Shown piece after piece: positions 1 to 10,245 of a DNA stretch of 64,000 nt. The DNA is from Jaltomata sinuosa. Taxonomy: Eukaryota; Streptophyta; Magnoliopsida; Solanales; Solanaceae. A program made the translations under genes and the position numbers. Numbering within the stretch: the stretch's first letter is position 1; every line of letters starts with the position of its first letter. The DNA lies in assembly GCA_003996215.1 (NCBI GenBank), contig QJPP01004092.1, positions 1 through 64,000 of the forward strand, written 5' to 3'. The notes beneath the pieces are model-generated. The model did not search any database. It had not been told where the DNA came from and saw only the letters and a program-made list of their open reading frames with translations.

Positions 1-1992
1 GCGAGTTGTGTCCTTTCACTTCTCCAAAATTCTTTCAAATACCTTATATTTAGAGAGTCGGTGCATGCGTGGGGTGAGCGGATAGTTTTACTACCGTGTG
101 ACCACGTACCTTCTCACATAGAAAAATCTCAAGTCCGAGTCTACCCAACTCTTAGTCCACCTAAGATAGAGCTAAGCCAACACCTATTTTAGGTACATGC
201 ATCATGAAACTTAGGAGGCTTAATATACTTGGTATATTAAGTTCATTAGTCAACCTCGCCCAATTGTCCGAGTGGGTTCACAACCCCGAGTGACACTTAT
301 CATTTATATGTGCATTATTTGAAAAATGATTGTGCCTAAATATGGATCGTTTGCTCTAAACTAATTATTGTATTTTTGACATATAATATAGCTTAAAGGT
401 ATTTTTATTATTATTTATTTTGAGGATAAGATTTGTTTAATTAATTAAAAGAGCAAAGAATGACATATTGTGGCACATTTATTTTTTAAATACGCGTTAG
501 GCCTACCTCTGGCATAAAGAGGCACATGTATATTAGGACGCGTTATTTAATATACTTATGTTATGCGAATCGTTTGCTCGCTTACTTGCTACGTGTCTTA
601 TATGAATTTATTTGCTACATGATTTTACTTGATATTTACTAACATTATCATTGTTTTTCTTTATTTAAAGAATAGTGATTTACATTTATTTATCACTTTA
701 TTTAATTGTCTATTGCACTTTTTTTTACATGTTCACCATTATTATTATTAATATTATTAGTTTTATTATTGATTATAATCTTTCCGCGCTTAGCGCACTT
801 TAAAATTTTAGAGCACCGTTTAGAATCATTATCCTAGGCTCACTCAAACTTTTAGAGTTCTCAATTAAATTCTCCTCCCGTTTAGGGTATAATCTTCTTT
901 AAATCAAATTTGCCTTAGTTATTTCAAAATTCTTACTCCCTCATTCCGCTCGTCTAAAAGACTCGTGTCAAAATTCAAAGTTTCTAGATTTCTACTTTCT
1001 CAAGCTTTTTCAAGTCTCTCCTTTACGGGTTTAATCTTCTGTTTCTAATGACAGAATATTTATCCCGTTAGTTTCATGCTTCGTAGAATCTATTTAGCTC
1101 CCGATCTACGTCATGAAACTTCTACTCATGCTCTCAAATTCTTCCAATCTTTAATTAATCCCTGTGCCATTTGTGGCTTCTTAAATTGGTAGATGTCCAA
1201 ATTTATTTGCGCAATCTATCAAATAGCACTCGTCGACATTTGCTCGATCTTCTCCATCTAATTTGTTCAAAAATGACTGTCCAAAATTGATACTTCTTTA
1301 GAGTTTATCGTTCATTCAAAATGCTTGTGTCGTTCCTATTTTTGAGCTATTAAAATTAATCTTTTCGCACCTTTTATCTCTAAGTTTTGGCATGCAAGTC
1401 GAGGCGTCTCATAGGTCTTCAATTGATCGACATTATTCTCGTCCTCGATAATTTTTCAACCCGCCAACTCAGAGTCATTTGCAATCGTTCAATTTTTCAA
1501 GTTCAATCCTCGTGCGTTTAGTTTCCTTTTTAAATATCTTAATCTCATGCTTGTCATCAAATTCGTCTTTAATATTTTCTTTATAAGACTCAATTCTTTG
1601 ATTTCTTCTCAAGCATCACATGTTTAAATAATCTACTCTTAGCCTCTTTCATACCTATTTTTGCGCTTATCAAGTGTTTCATTTTCCTTCCAAAGGTTGA
1701 CTTAAGTTGAACATCGAAGATTCAAGGGCGACCATTGGACCAAGGTTTATTGCATCAGATTTACCTTCTCATCCAATTTTTGCAAGCACTCATGATATAG
1801 CCGGATGGAACAGCAACAATGGTTTCATCGAAGAGGACTATTAGCATATGATGGGACTTTTGTTCATTAAAAAATATATTGTGGCCTTCAGAAAGCATGT
1901 AATAGGATAGTTAGTTTTTGGGGAGCACATTTTGGGATTAATTATGTACTTTTGTAAGCTCAAATGATCGATCTTATATTTTTATGTAAGCA

Positions 1993-2053
1993 GAACTACA
2001 CATGACCTGATTTCCTTGGTGGATATGTAGGCAGCCCATATAGGGACTCGGTC
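1993..2053 (+). repeat. Two-hairpin motif, copy A
   Basis: Copy A reads GAACTAC, then TGACCTGATT, a weak stem (TCC/GGA), the linker GATATGTAGGC, a second stem (AGCCC with GGG-A-CT, one bulge) and CTCGGTC. It is the least regular of four copies, 43 bases before copy B and about 590 bases before the gag start. Confidence 0.65.
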
Positions 2054-2095
2054 ATATTGGGGTAATTTTTTTAATATTTCTTTTGCATGTAATTG

Positions 2096-2161
2096 GAACT
2101 ACGTTTGACCTGATTTCCTGTCGGACACAGGATACGTAGGCAGCCTATATAAGGCTCGGTC
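2096..2161 (+). repeat. Two-hairpin motif, copy B
   Basis: This is the best formed copy. GAACTACG and TGACCTGATT are followed by a perfect 6-bp stem (TCCTGT/ACAGGA, loop CGGAC), the linker GATACGTAGGC, a perfect 5-bp stem (AGCCT/AGGCT, loop ATATA) and CGGTC. It ends about 480 bases before the gag start and is followed by TCTTTATTATAAAAA, resembling the flank after copy C. Confidence 0.75.
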
Positions 2162-2642
2162 TCTTTATTATAAAAATTTTAATTTCCTCAGAGAAGATTG
2201 ATATTCCGCCAAATATTTTTAGCGTACAATCATGGCGTCATCATCAAAATATCTTTAGACTGGGGCAAGTTTTGGAATTTACCAGAGTTCGCAAGGGATG
2301 AAGATCAAGTCAAAAAAGCTTTGTTGTTCAACATAAGTCAGCCTTTTTCGAATTGCGCATTCTATTCCAAATTAGTTTGCTTGTATTTTGTTAAAATTCG
2401 AACGTTAGAGCCAAATAAGTGATTTCCATTCACTCATTCTGCGATTTAAGTCATCTCTTTTATCTTAGAGCTTCTACTTAAGCAAATCACAAATTTATCT
2501 ATTTTATCAAATACTTTATGTATTTACTTCCAATTTTCATGCGCTAATATTTTTATTTTTTAAGCAGCTTTATCTTTCTTTAGAGGTTGCCTAGCATTGA
2601 ACATTCGTTTTGGCTGTGAATCTGCATCAAGGGCAAACTATA

Positions 2643-4121
2643 ATGGCAGACCGATTTGAAGCATTCAACAATGGTATGAAATTGGTGCAGGCACAAAATG
2701 ATGATAATGAAAAGAATGTGGTTCGAAGAAATGTGTTGGTTAATCTACCAAATACCTTCAGCCTTCTTCCTACCCCAACTTCCAGCCCAACCAAAAATAT
2801 TTGTTTAACTATATCCCCTTGCCCAACTCCTTCCTATACAATTTCTCCGCAAATGCCATCAGTATACGCTAAAGCCAAAAGTTTTCAATTTACCATGATG
2901 CCAAATACTCATCCTTCCACAATTGTGTTTCCTTCCAAGAAAAATAAGCACAATCAACTAGCATTTTGTCAATATGCTAGATGTGAAAAGGAGATTCAGT
3001 CACCTTGCCATGAAAATTTGGAAAGAGAACTTCACAATTTGAGAAAAGCATTTGATGAAGAGTTGCATTCAAGAAATTACCAGAGTTTAAAGTATGAAGA
3101 TTTGTGTGTGCACCCAAATGTTGAGCTTCCACCAGGGTACAAGCTACCAAAGTTTAACACTTTCAGCGGGAAAGGAGATCCTATCGCTCATTTGAAAGAT
3201 TACTGCAGCAGGTTAATTGGAATTGGCAATGACGAAGCCATACGAATGAGGCTATTCATTCAAAGTTTATCAGGATTGGCACTCTCCTGGTACACTAAGC
3301 AAGACTTTAACAAATGGTATACATGGCAAGATATGGCTCGCGATTTTGTCAAGCAATACAATTTCAACTGCGAGGATGATCTTCATATAGCCGATTTGTT
3401 CAAAGTAAAGAAAAAGCCGCATGAATCTTTTCAAGAATATGCCTTACGATGGAGGTTAGAAGCTTCAAAAATGCATCCTCCATTGCCTGAAGAGGAATTG
3501 ATCTCAGCCTTCATTCAAATTCAAGATGATCTATATTATAATAAGCTGCTTGGGACTTGTGCACGCAATTTTTCTGATTTGATTCGTGTTGGCAAAGAGT
3601 TGGAAAGTGGAATTCAAGAAGGGCGAATTATAGACAACCCAACAACACCAGTTGTTCACCAAACCTTTCAACCAAAGCCTTCTTGCCAACAAAGCTTTCA
3701 AAATGATCGCCAACTAAAACTTCACCAAGCACAATCTAGCTCACAACAACAAAGGAAGATGAAATCTTTCTCCTTCACTCCTCTAGATGAGCCATTGACA
3801 AATATATTTGAGAGATTGAAAGCTAATGGGCTTCTGCAATCAAAAAAGGGATTCCTGCCTAAATATCCATCTCCGAATTTTGATTCGTCCAAAAATTGTG
3901 CTTATCATTCAAATATTCAGGGACATGATATTGAGAATTGTTCGGCATTGAGATTCAAGATTGAAAGCATGATTGAAAGTGGCAAGATAAAGCTGCACCA
4001 AGAGCCTCCAACCAACAATGACAATATCGCAAGTGGCAGCACAATCTTTGTTAAGGGTGATCCATCAAAATTGGCACCAAGGCATTTAAAGAGAAAGCGT
4101 GCAACCAGTCAAGAGAATTGA
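2643..4121 (+). CDS. gag: Gag polyprotein of Tat/Ogre-like retrotransposon
   Basis: The frame encodes 492 residues from the first in-frame ATG; it is open for 11 codons further upstream but without an ATG. The retrotransposon Gag core lies roughly at residues 160-320, with the typical stretches RLFIQSLSGLALSWY and FVKQYNFN. Residues near 420-450 carry CAYHSNIQGHDIENC, the Cys/His knuckle usual in Tat/Ogre Gag instead of the CCHC form. The C-terminus is Lys/Arg-rich (HLKRKRATSQ). Gag would form the virus-like particle and bind element RNA in the cytoplasm. The frame is intact with no stops, while no pol follows, so the protein may have been kept under selection or inserted recently. Two-hairpin motifs lie on both sides of it. 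Confidence 0.85.
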   Translation: MADRFEAFNNGMKLVQAQNDDNEKNVVRRNVLVNLPNTFSLLPTPTSSPTKNICLTISPCPTPSYTISPQMPSVYAKAKSFQFTMMPNTHPSTIVFPSKKNKHNQLAFCQYARCEKEIQSPCHENLERELHNLRKAFDEELHSRNYQSLKYEDLCVHPNVELPPGYKLPKFNTFSGKGDPIAHLKDYCSRLIGIGNDEAIRMRLFIQSLSGLALSWYTKQDFNKWYTWQDMARDFVKQYNFNCEDDLHIADLFKVKKKPHESFQEYALRWRLEASKMHPPLPEEELISAFIQIQDDLYYNKLLGTCARNFSDLIRVGKELESGIQEGRIIDNPTTPVVHQTFQPKPSCQQSFQNDRQLKLHQAQSSSQQQRKMKSFSFTPLDEPLTNIFERLKANGLLQSKKGFLPKYPSPNFDSSKNCAYHSNIQGHDIENCSALRFKIESMIESGKIKLHQEPPTNNDNIASGSTIFVKGDPSKLAPRHLKRKRATSQEN

Positions 4122-4208
4122 CAAAAGCATCATTTGAGAATATCATTCTCCATTTTCCCTCCTTTATGAGTAGCTACTATTTTGCAATCCTTTCCTAAAC
4201 TTTTGTAT

Positions 4209-4272
4209 GAACTACGTTTGACCTGATTCCTGTTAGTAGCGGGATACGTAGGCGCTCATTCTGAGTTCGGTC
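4209..4272 (+). repeat. Two-hairpin motif, copy C
   Basis: This copy lies 88 bases after the gag stop. GAACTACGTTTGACCTGATT is identical to copy B over those 20 bases. Stem 1 is TCCTGT/GCGGGA (6 pairs, two G-T), then GATACGTAGGC, then stem 2 GCTCA/TGAGT (loop TTC) and TCGGTC. Both stems differ from copy B yet still pair. Confidence 0.75.
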
Positions 4273-4718
4273 TCATTATAATAAAAATCCATTTTTCCAT
4301 TAGCCAAAACTGGGACAACCTTGCAAATGTCCTATGATTATTCAACAAAGCAGAAGTCAAGATCAGAAATCATATTCGCTCATCAAATTGCTGCAGTGCC
4401 ATAGCAACGAGAAGCGCAGATTCAAAGTCAAAGCTTCAAAGTTCAATGCAAGGCAACCATTTCATCTTATACTAACAAGTTTTCTTTGAGTAACGCAGAG
4501 GCTAATTTTGGAATGATAACGCACACAAAGGATGACGCCAATTGAATGTTGTATTTCACAAATTTTCTTTGAGTGCAGAATTTTGATTGACAGTAAATTT
4601 TCATCAAAGCATCGTACTTTAAATAATGGCTACTGCAAAGGCATTGCACCAAGCACTATGCATTTCAGCATACTACTACAAAGGCATTCGATTAAATATT
4701 TTTTCTGGAGCACTCATT

Positions 4719-4904
4719 GGATGTTGCTACTGCAAAGGCATCATACCAATCTCTCCATATTGTATTATGAATGTTCGCATGGATGTTGCTACTGCAAAGG
4801 CATCATACCAATCTCTCCATATTGTATTATGAATGTTCGCATGGATGTTGCTACTGCAAAGGCATCATACCAATCTCTCCATATTGTATTAGGAATGTTT
4901 CGCA
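4719..4904 (+). repeat. 62-bp tandem repeat, three copies
   Basis: A unit starting GGATGTTGCTACTGC begins at 4719, 4781 and 4843, an exact 62-bp period. The first two copies are nearly identical; the third diverges after about 45 bases. Looser relatives of the phrase GCAAAGGCA(T/C)...CACCAAGC continue on both sides from about 4630 to 5080, so the array grew from an older degenerate one. Confidence 0.85.
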
Positions 4905-5117
4905 ACTATGAAGGCACCGCACCAAAATTTCCGCACCGCACCTTGCATATTTATTATTTCAAGAGCGCCGCACCAAGCTCACTGCACCGCATCATAATTA
5001 TAAAGGCACCGCACCAAGCTTTCTGCATTGCAACATGAATATTAGCTACCGCAAATCAAGCATCGCATCAAGCTTTATGCATCGCATCAATATTTATCCT
5101 TATAAGTTTGCATCATA

Positions 5118-5485
5118 TATTGGGTTCGTCCACCCTAAAATAGGATACATTGGGTTCGTCCACCCTCAAATAAGACACGTTGGGTTCGTTCACCCTAAAA
5201 TAGAACACATTGGGTTCGTCCACCCTAAAATGGGACACATTGGGTTCGTTCACCCTAAAATAGAACACATTGGGTCCGTTCCCCCTAAAATAGAACACCT
5301 TGGGTTTGTTCACCCTAAAATAGGACACATTGGGTTCGTTCACCCTAAAATAGAACACGTTGGGTTCGTTCACCCTAAAATAGAACACATTGGGTCATCC
5401 ACCCTAAAATAGGACGCAACGGGTTCATCCACCCCAAAATAGGATATGCTGGGTTTGTTCACCCTCAAATAGGATATTTTTTAGG
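5118..5485 (+). repeat. 30-bp tandem repeat array in retrotransposon
   Basis: About twelve copies of a 30-bp unit with the core ATTGGGTTCGTTCACCCTAA, then AATAG(A/G)ACAC, run head to tail. Because 30 is a multiple of three, both strands show long open frames with ten-residue repeats, which I regard as by-products. The last units are more diverged (CAACGGGTTCATCC). Confidence 0.9.
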
Positions 5486-5850
5486 CTTATCCTCTTCCAA
5501 TTAAATATTTATACTCGCTCGTTTATTATTGCACATCTCGCAATGCATTATTTTTACTTGTTTACTTATCAAGCACCGCATGCTATCTTTTAAATTTCTT
5601 GAAAATCGCGCTTTGAATATATTGGGTTCGTTCACCCTAAAATAGAACACATTGGGTTCGTCCACCCCAAAATAGGATATACTGGGTTTGTTCACCCTCA
5701 AATAGGACATTTTAGGCTTATCCTCTTTCAATTAAATATTTATGCCCGCCCGCTTATTATTGCACATCTCGCAATGCATTATTTTATTTATTTACTTATC
5801 AAGCACCGCATGCTATCTTTTAAATTTTTTGGAAATCACGCTTTGTATAT
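5440..5850 (+). repeat. Tandem duplication of about 232 bp containing 30-bp units
   Basis: The segment at 5440-5620 returns at 5672-5850 with few changes. Both hold the phrases TTAGGCTTATCCTCTT, TTGCACATCTCGCAATGCAT and CAAGCACCGCATGCTATC. Two or three 30-bp units lie between the copies, so the duplication arose after the short array had formed. Confidence 0.8.
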
Positions 5851-6330
5851 GTGTTTGCTTTGCTGACGTTATTACTTAGATTTTGCGGGCGCATAATCTA
5901 AAGCAATTATTTAATGTTAAAAGAAATAATGCACATTTGACTTAGCACCAGTTCAGAATGGATGCATCTTTCTTCTGATCTTTGTCGTAAGATATTTATT
6001 ATATTTCACGCTTTGTTTGCTAACAATTTTATTAAGACTTTGCAGAAAGTACCACCCACATGCAGCAACAAGAGACATAGCACAACGTGGAACTTCATCT
6101 AAGCAGTGAACTGGGGCAATTTGTTGGGAATGTCGATCGGACTCCCAACAAAGGTCAAGGATCTACCTCGAACTTCGCTCGACTTTACTCTCAAATAATC
6201 TACTTACATCGACAGCTCGATGATTAAGTTCGCTCATTTCTTATAATACCCAGTGTCATCATAATTCGATACTGGGACAATATTTTTTGCATTCATTGTG
6301 ATTCCTTGTTCATAGGGTATCATAACCCCC

Positions 6331-6398
6331 GAACTACATTTGGTCTGATTCTCGTGCAACCCGAGATATGTAGGCAACTTAAAAACCAAAGTTCGGCC
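6331..6398 (+). repeat. Two-hairpin motif, copy D
   Basis: GAACTACATTTGGTCTGATT leads into stem 1 TCTCG/CGAGA, the linker GATATGTAGGC, stem 2 AACTT/AAGTT (loop of 8) and CGGCC. Both stems have different bases from copies A-C but still pair. It lies about 190 bases before the 3' LTR. Confidence 0.75.
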
Positions 6399-6570
6399 AT
6401 AATCTTCAAAACATTTCATATCGATCTCTTGATCTTTTCAAAACCCTCTACCCCGTTACCTATCCGGCGCATATATCTTCTTAAACCCTTTCAGGATCGT
6501 ATTTATTGGTCGGGACAAAATTGGCTACTACGTCAACTTCTTTGCCCAGAAACTCTTACATCGTCTCCGG

Positions 6571-6586
6571 TCAAAGAGGGACAAGC
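6571..6586 (+). other. Polypurine tract candidate
   Basis: TCAAAGAGGGACAAGC directly precedes the TGTT start of the LTR. A purine-rich run at this place primes plus-strand DNA synthesis in LTR retrotransposons. It is interrupted by two C residues, so the exact primer is uncertain. Confidence 0.6.
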
Positions 6587-6796
6587 TGTTGACACCCAAT
6601 TTTGACCCTCCTTTCGCCTTTTTTATTTTTTCTCGAGCTTCTAAATTAATAATATTTTTTATTTATTTTTTACTATACTTAAACAACTTTTATTATTACT
6701 TTATTATTGTTATTATTTTTTTTTTCAAATCTAGCAGCGTGCTCGTTATTTTTAATTTAGCAAAGGACGGAGGTCGTCACCACCTTGACGGTCAAT

Positions 6797-7006
6797 GTGA
6801 CGGACCGTCACACATGTGACGGACCGTCACACAAACCGTCAACTTAAGGCAGTGGCACTGCCTTCTCGCCACCACCTTGACGGTCAATGTGACGGACCGT
6901 CACACATGTGACGGACCGTCACCTTGGGGCAGTGGCATTGCTTTTCCTTGCTGCCATGGGGCGACGGTGGGGGTGACGGACCGTCACACATGTGACGGAC
7001 CGTCAC
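6797..7006. promoter_or_regulatory. Six TGACG palindromes in LTR U3
   Basis: GTGACGGACCGTCAC, an inverted repeat around a central A, occurs at 6797, 6816, 6889, 6908, 6973 and 6992. They form three pairs with exactly 19 bp from start to start and ACAT between partners. Each holds two TGACG half-sites, the core bound by TGA-type bZIP factors in plants. They lie 700-900 bp before the TATA box, so a role as enhancer is an inference. GACGGT and ACCGTC half copies lie around them. Confidence 0.75.
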
Positions 7007-7711
7007 TCAAGCCGTCACTCTTAGGCAGAACTCTTTTTTCTCGTGTCTCTTTCCGTTTTCGTATTTGCTTGCATTTCCTACAAATACTTCTTTTGATTTT
7101 CTAACTTTTATAAACGTTATCGTAATTCCTACGATATTGATTTTGCCTAATATTTTTATAATCATAAATAATTTATTTATTTGAATACGTTTTAATCCAC
7201 GTGGATGCCACGTAAGCGCCACGTAAGCGCCCAACAATCGTAAACACACCCCTCCCCTATTTTTCCACACGCCTAGCCTCTTCTCCGCCATGTGTCGCTC
7301 TTTTATTGGTTGGTCAAACCCATCCCAAAATCCAACTCACCCCATTTTGCTTGAACTACCTATTTTACCCCCACTTAATCTACCTAAAATACCCAATATA
7401 CCCTTTGAAACCCTAAAAATGTGGTAAGTTCATCAGCCGCCTCTTTTGTTTTCTTCTCCCACTTTTCTTCTTCTAGAAAAGCTCCAACAAGCTTTGGCCA
7501 TGGCAGAAGGCCACAACCCCATTTTCGTGCAACCTTCGTCTCTTTCTTCTGCAAAAATCAGACGCTCCTCTTCTTCAATTCGTCAACACAAGAGGCCAAG
7601 AAACTCTGAAAATTTTCATCAATTTTTCAGAGCTTTCAATTCAAATTTCAAATGGCTAATTTGTTGTTGAAATCCCGCCCAAAATGCTCAACCTTAACCC
7701 TAAGTTCCTCC

Positions 7712-7718
7712 TATAAAT
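7712..7718 (+). promoter_or_regulatory. LTR TATA box
   Basis: CCTATAAATAT in a C/T-rich setting is the best TATA box of the LTR. Transcription would start near 7740 and define the start of R. No other strong TATA box was seen in the preceding kilobase. Confidence 0.55.
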
Positions 7719-9759
7719 ATCAAGTTTTTCTACTCGTTTTGGGACGTTTTTTTTTGGCCGCCTCTCCCCCCCTAAATCTTTGTTATTTTACTTTGCCTTT
7801 AAGGCCTTTTTCCTCCGCCCCCCTCTGCACTATTGTACCTATTGGTTTTTGCTCTTAAGCACTTGTCTTTGCATTCTCGTTTGGGTTTATCCGAAACTTT
7901 TGTTTTGAGCAAGTTTGAGTTTGGATCTTGACGTTGGAGCCCTTGTTCACTGCTCCACACAAGGTCGGTACTCTTCCTTTCCTTCCTTTTTATTTTCGTT
8001 TCAAGAATTGAATGCGTTAGTTTTCTCGTTTAATTCAATATTTGATGCTTTGTGTGGTCTGTTTTATTTTTAGTTCTTCGTAAGAAACCAACATGTAGTT
8101 AATGGATATTTAGAATTACAGACCTTAAAAGAAAGTTATGATTCTGTACATAAGGATTGAAATTTGGTGAATATGTGATCGTTTGAATGACTTTGTTGCT
8201 CGCCTAAGTTTTCTTTGTTTCATGGGAATAGCTATGTTACTCACCTAAGGTTTTTTTTTTTGTTTGAATGTTTGAATCTGTGGCCTTGCCATTTTTGTTT
8301 TGACAAATCAATAAGAAAAAGAAATTTGAGATGGAGTAAGGATACTTAGAGGAATACTACTGATCTGTCAAATATGCGTTTCATTGTATCGCTCATTTAG
8401 CTTCTCTGTTCTAGTCGAAACTTGCGAATAATTTATGCTTGCTAAAATCTGTTCTTTCTATGTTATCTGCATTAAAATCAATATGTGAGAGTCAAGTGTT
8501 TGTCAAAATGACTATGTGTATGCTGAATACTATGTTTTGTTTACTGATTAGATACTAGTTTCGTAAGTTGCACTTTCATTGTGGCTAAATATTGGAGAAT
8601 TCTTTTACTCTGGTTGCTTTTCAGTCAGTTTTGTTTTGGTCCTTAATAGTACCTATAATAATCTGTATAGATCATGTTTTAGCTCATAGTAGTATCTGGA
8701 TAGATGCTTATAATTTAAAAGTCATGTTGTTAAACGCTATTTTTTCAATATCGTCGTTCAAATTTCCTGTTTCAGTCTTTTGTCTAATAATTTCCTGGGT
8801 TTCGTTTCTTTTCTGTCGCTTGCTTTAGAAGGATTATTTGTTTGGTTCTTGTGTATTTGGAATCATGCTTGCAAGACTTTGAAAACAATTTATCTGCTGT
8901 AGCTAAAAAAAAAAAAAAGAATCACAATGTTCATATGCAACAATACTTTCTTCTTCTTTTTTTTTATGAGTGTTCTACACTTACCAAACTAAAGTAACAA
9001 TTTAAGAAGCACGAACCCCCCTGTTTGCTTGATTTTCTCTTTAAACTCCTAAGGGATGTTTTGAAGTATAGTTTCATTTGATTTAAGAGTTATTTACATT
9101 TAGTTGATACCATTTTTAGCTTCTGGAATTTTGAAATAGAATATAAGGAAGGACCCTTTTTTTTCTTATGTGTTTCACTTGTATTCAGAATTTGAACTTG
9201 GCCTCTAATTCTTTATTTTTCTCTTCTTTACATGTACACTTTGGTGGAGCAAATGGAGTCTAATTCGAGACTCTTGCAAAAAATAGAGTCTCAAGATGAG
9301 ACTCAATATACCCGTGCTTGGAGTCATTATACGTCATCTTCTTTAGAACCCGTCAATTAGCAAGAAAAACGAGCAAAACGCTCGGGGTCTCTTATGGTGT
9401 CTTTCCTTCTTATTATTCTTATTATAATCTTCTTGTTATTGTTTAGTAGTTTATTTGTGTTGATTTGGTTTTATCTCAAGTTTGAGATTATTCGTTGAAT
9501 TCCTTTCTTAACACTAGACTAATTTCTTTTCTTTTTTTTTGTGCGAGATTGTTAATCTAGTTAATTAATAGTGTCTTTGTTTTATTATTTGATTTCGTCA
9601 ATAAAAGAACTAGGCCTAGAATACTTGAACCTTAGAAAGGGTAGTTCGCTATAATAAAGGACGTATATGACTAGCTCTTCTCTTTCGTCTATATACATGG
9701 TTACTAACTAAATGCTTTGCCTTCATTTTTAAAATCTTTCTTGTTAAAAAATTGAGTTA

Positions 9760-10245
9760 AAATCTAGATATGTTTTGGTGTAAAAAATGCAATTTTAGTA
9801 AGTTCAAAAGTGCAGATTTTATGTGCAAAACGCAGCTCTTTTAAGGACTTAAAACGAAGATTATTTTAGTGTAAAAAATGCAGTTTTTCTTAAGGTAAAA
9901 ATGCAGCTTTAAACGAGTTCAAACATGCAGATTTTTTGGCTAAAAACACAGTTTTAAAAAGGTTAAAAATGCAGATTTTTCGTAGTTGTTTTAAAGGCTC
10001 AAAACAAAGATTTCTGGGGTGTACAAGTGCAGATTTTTTAGAGCAAAAAATGTAGTTCTAAACAAGTTAAAAAAGTGCAGATTTTTGGTCTCAAAAAGAT
10101 ATAATTCTAAGGTAGAAATATACCCTTTTGTAGAACTCAAAATTGTACATTTTGGTGGAAAAGTGTAGTTCTTCTTGGTACTTTAAAGTATAGATTTTTG
10201 AAGAACAAAATAACTCTCAAAAGGGTCAAAAAATGTATCTTTATA
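9760..10245 (+). repeat. Degenerate short repeats in 3' LTR
   Basis: Phrases like AAAAATGCAGATTTTT and AAGTGCAGATTTTT return about every 30-60 bases with drifting spacing. This looks like an old array of about 35-45 bp units. No coding sense was found. Confidence 0.6.

Larger units (their letters stand above)
1..2642 (+). other. 5' untranslated region of the retrotransposon
   Basis: This 2.6-kb stretch before gag holds no convincing gene; the one short frame (2198-2422) has no recognisable motif. Composition is AT-rich and pyrimidine-rich on the plus strand. Two copies of the two-hairpin motif lie near its end. Tat/Ogre elements often carry an extra frame or a long leader before gag; only the leader is seen here. 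Confidence 0.6.
4122..6570 (+). other. Noncoding region between gag and 3' LTR, pol absent
   Basis: An autonomous element would carry protease, RT, RNase H and integrase here (usually 4-6 kb). Instead there are 2.4 kb of tandem repeats and two copies of the two-hairpin motif. No YVDD, DSG or HHCC-type motif was found in the listed frames on either strand. Short frames here are by-products of the repeats. Confidence 0.65.

Noticed and set aside
5035..5412. 125-residue frame with GFVHPKI repeats and its minus-strand mirror
   Set aside because: The period of 30 bp makes both strands open by chance; there is no domain and the array lies in untranslated retrotransposon DNA.
7421..7858. Three overlapping short frames in the LTR
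   Set aside because: They lie in U3 around the TATA box, are in different frames and carry no known domain.
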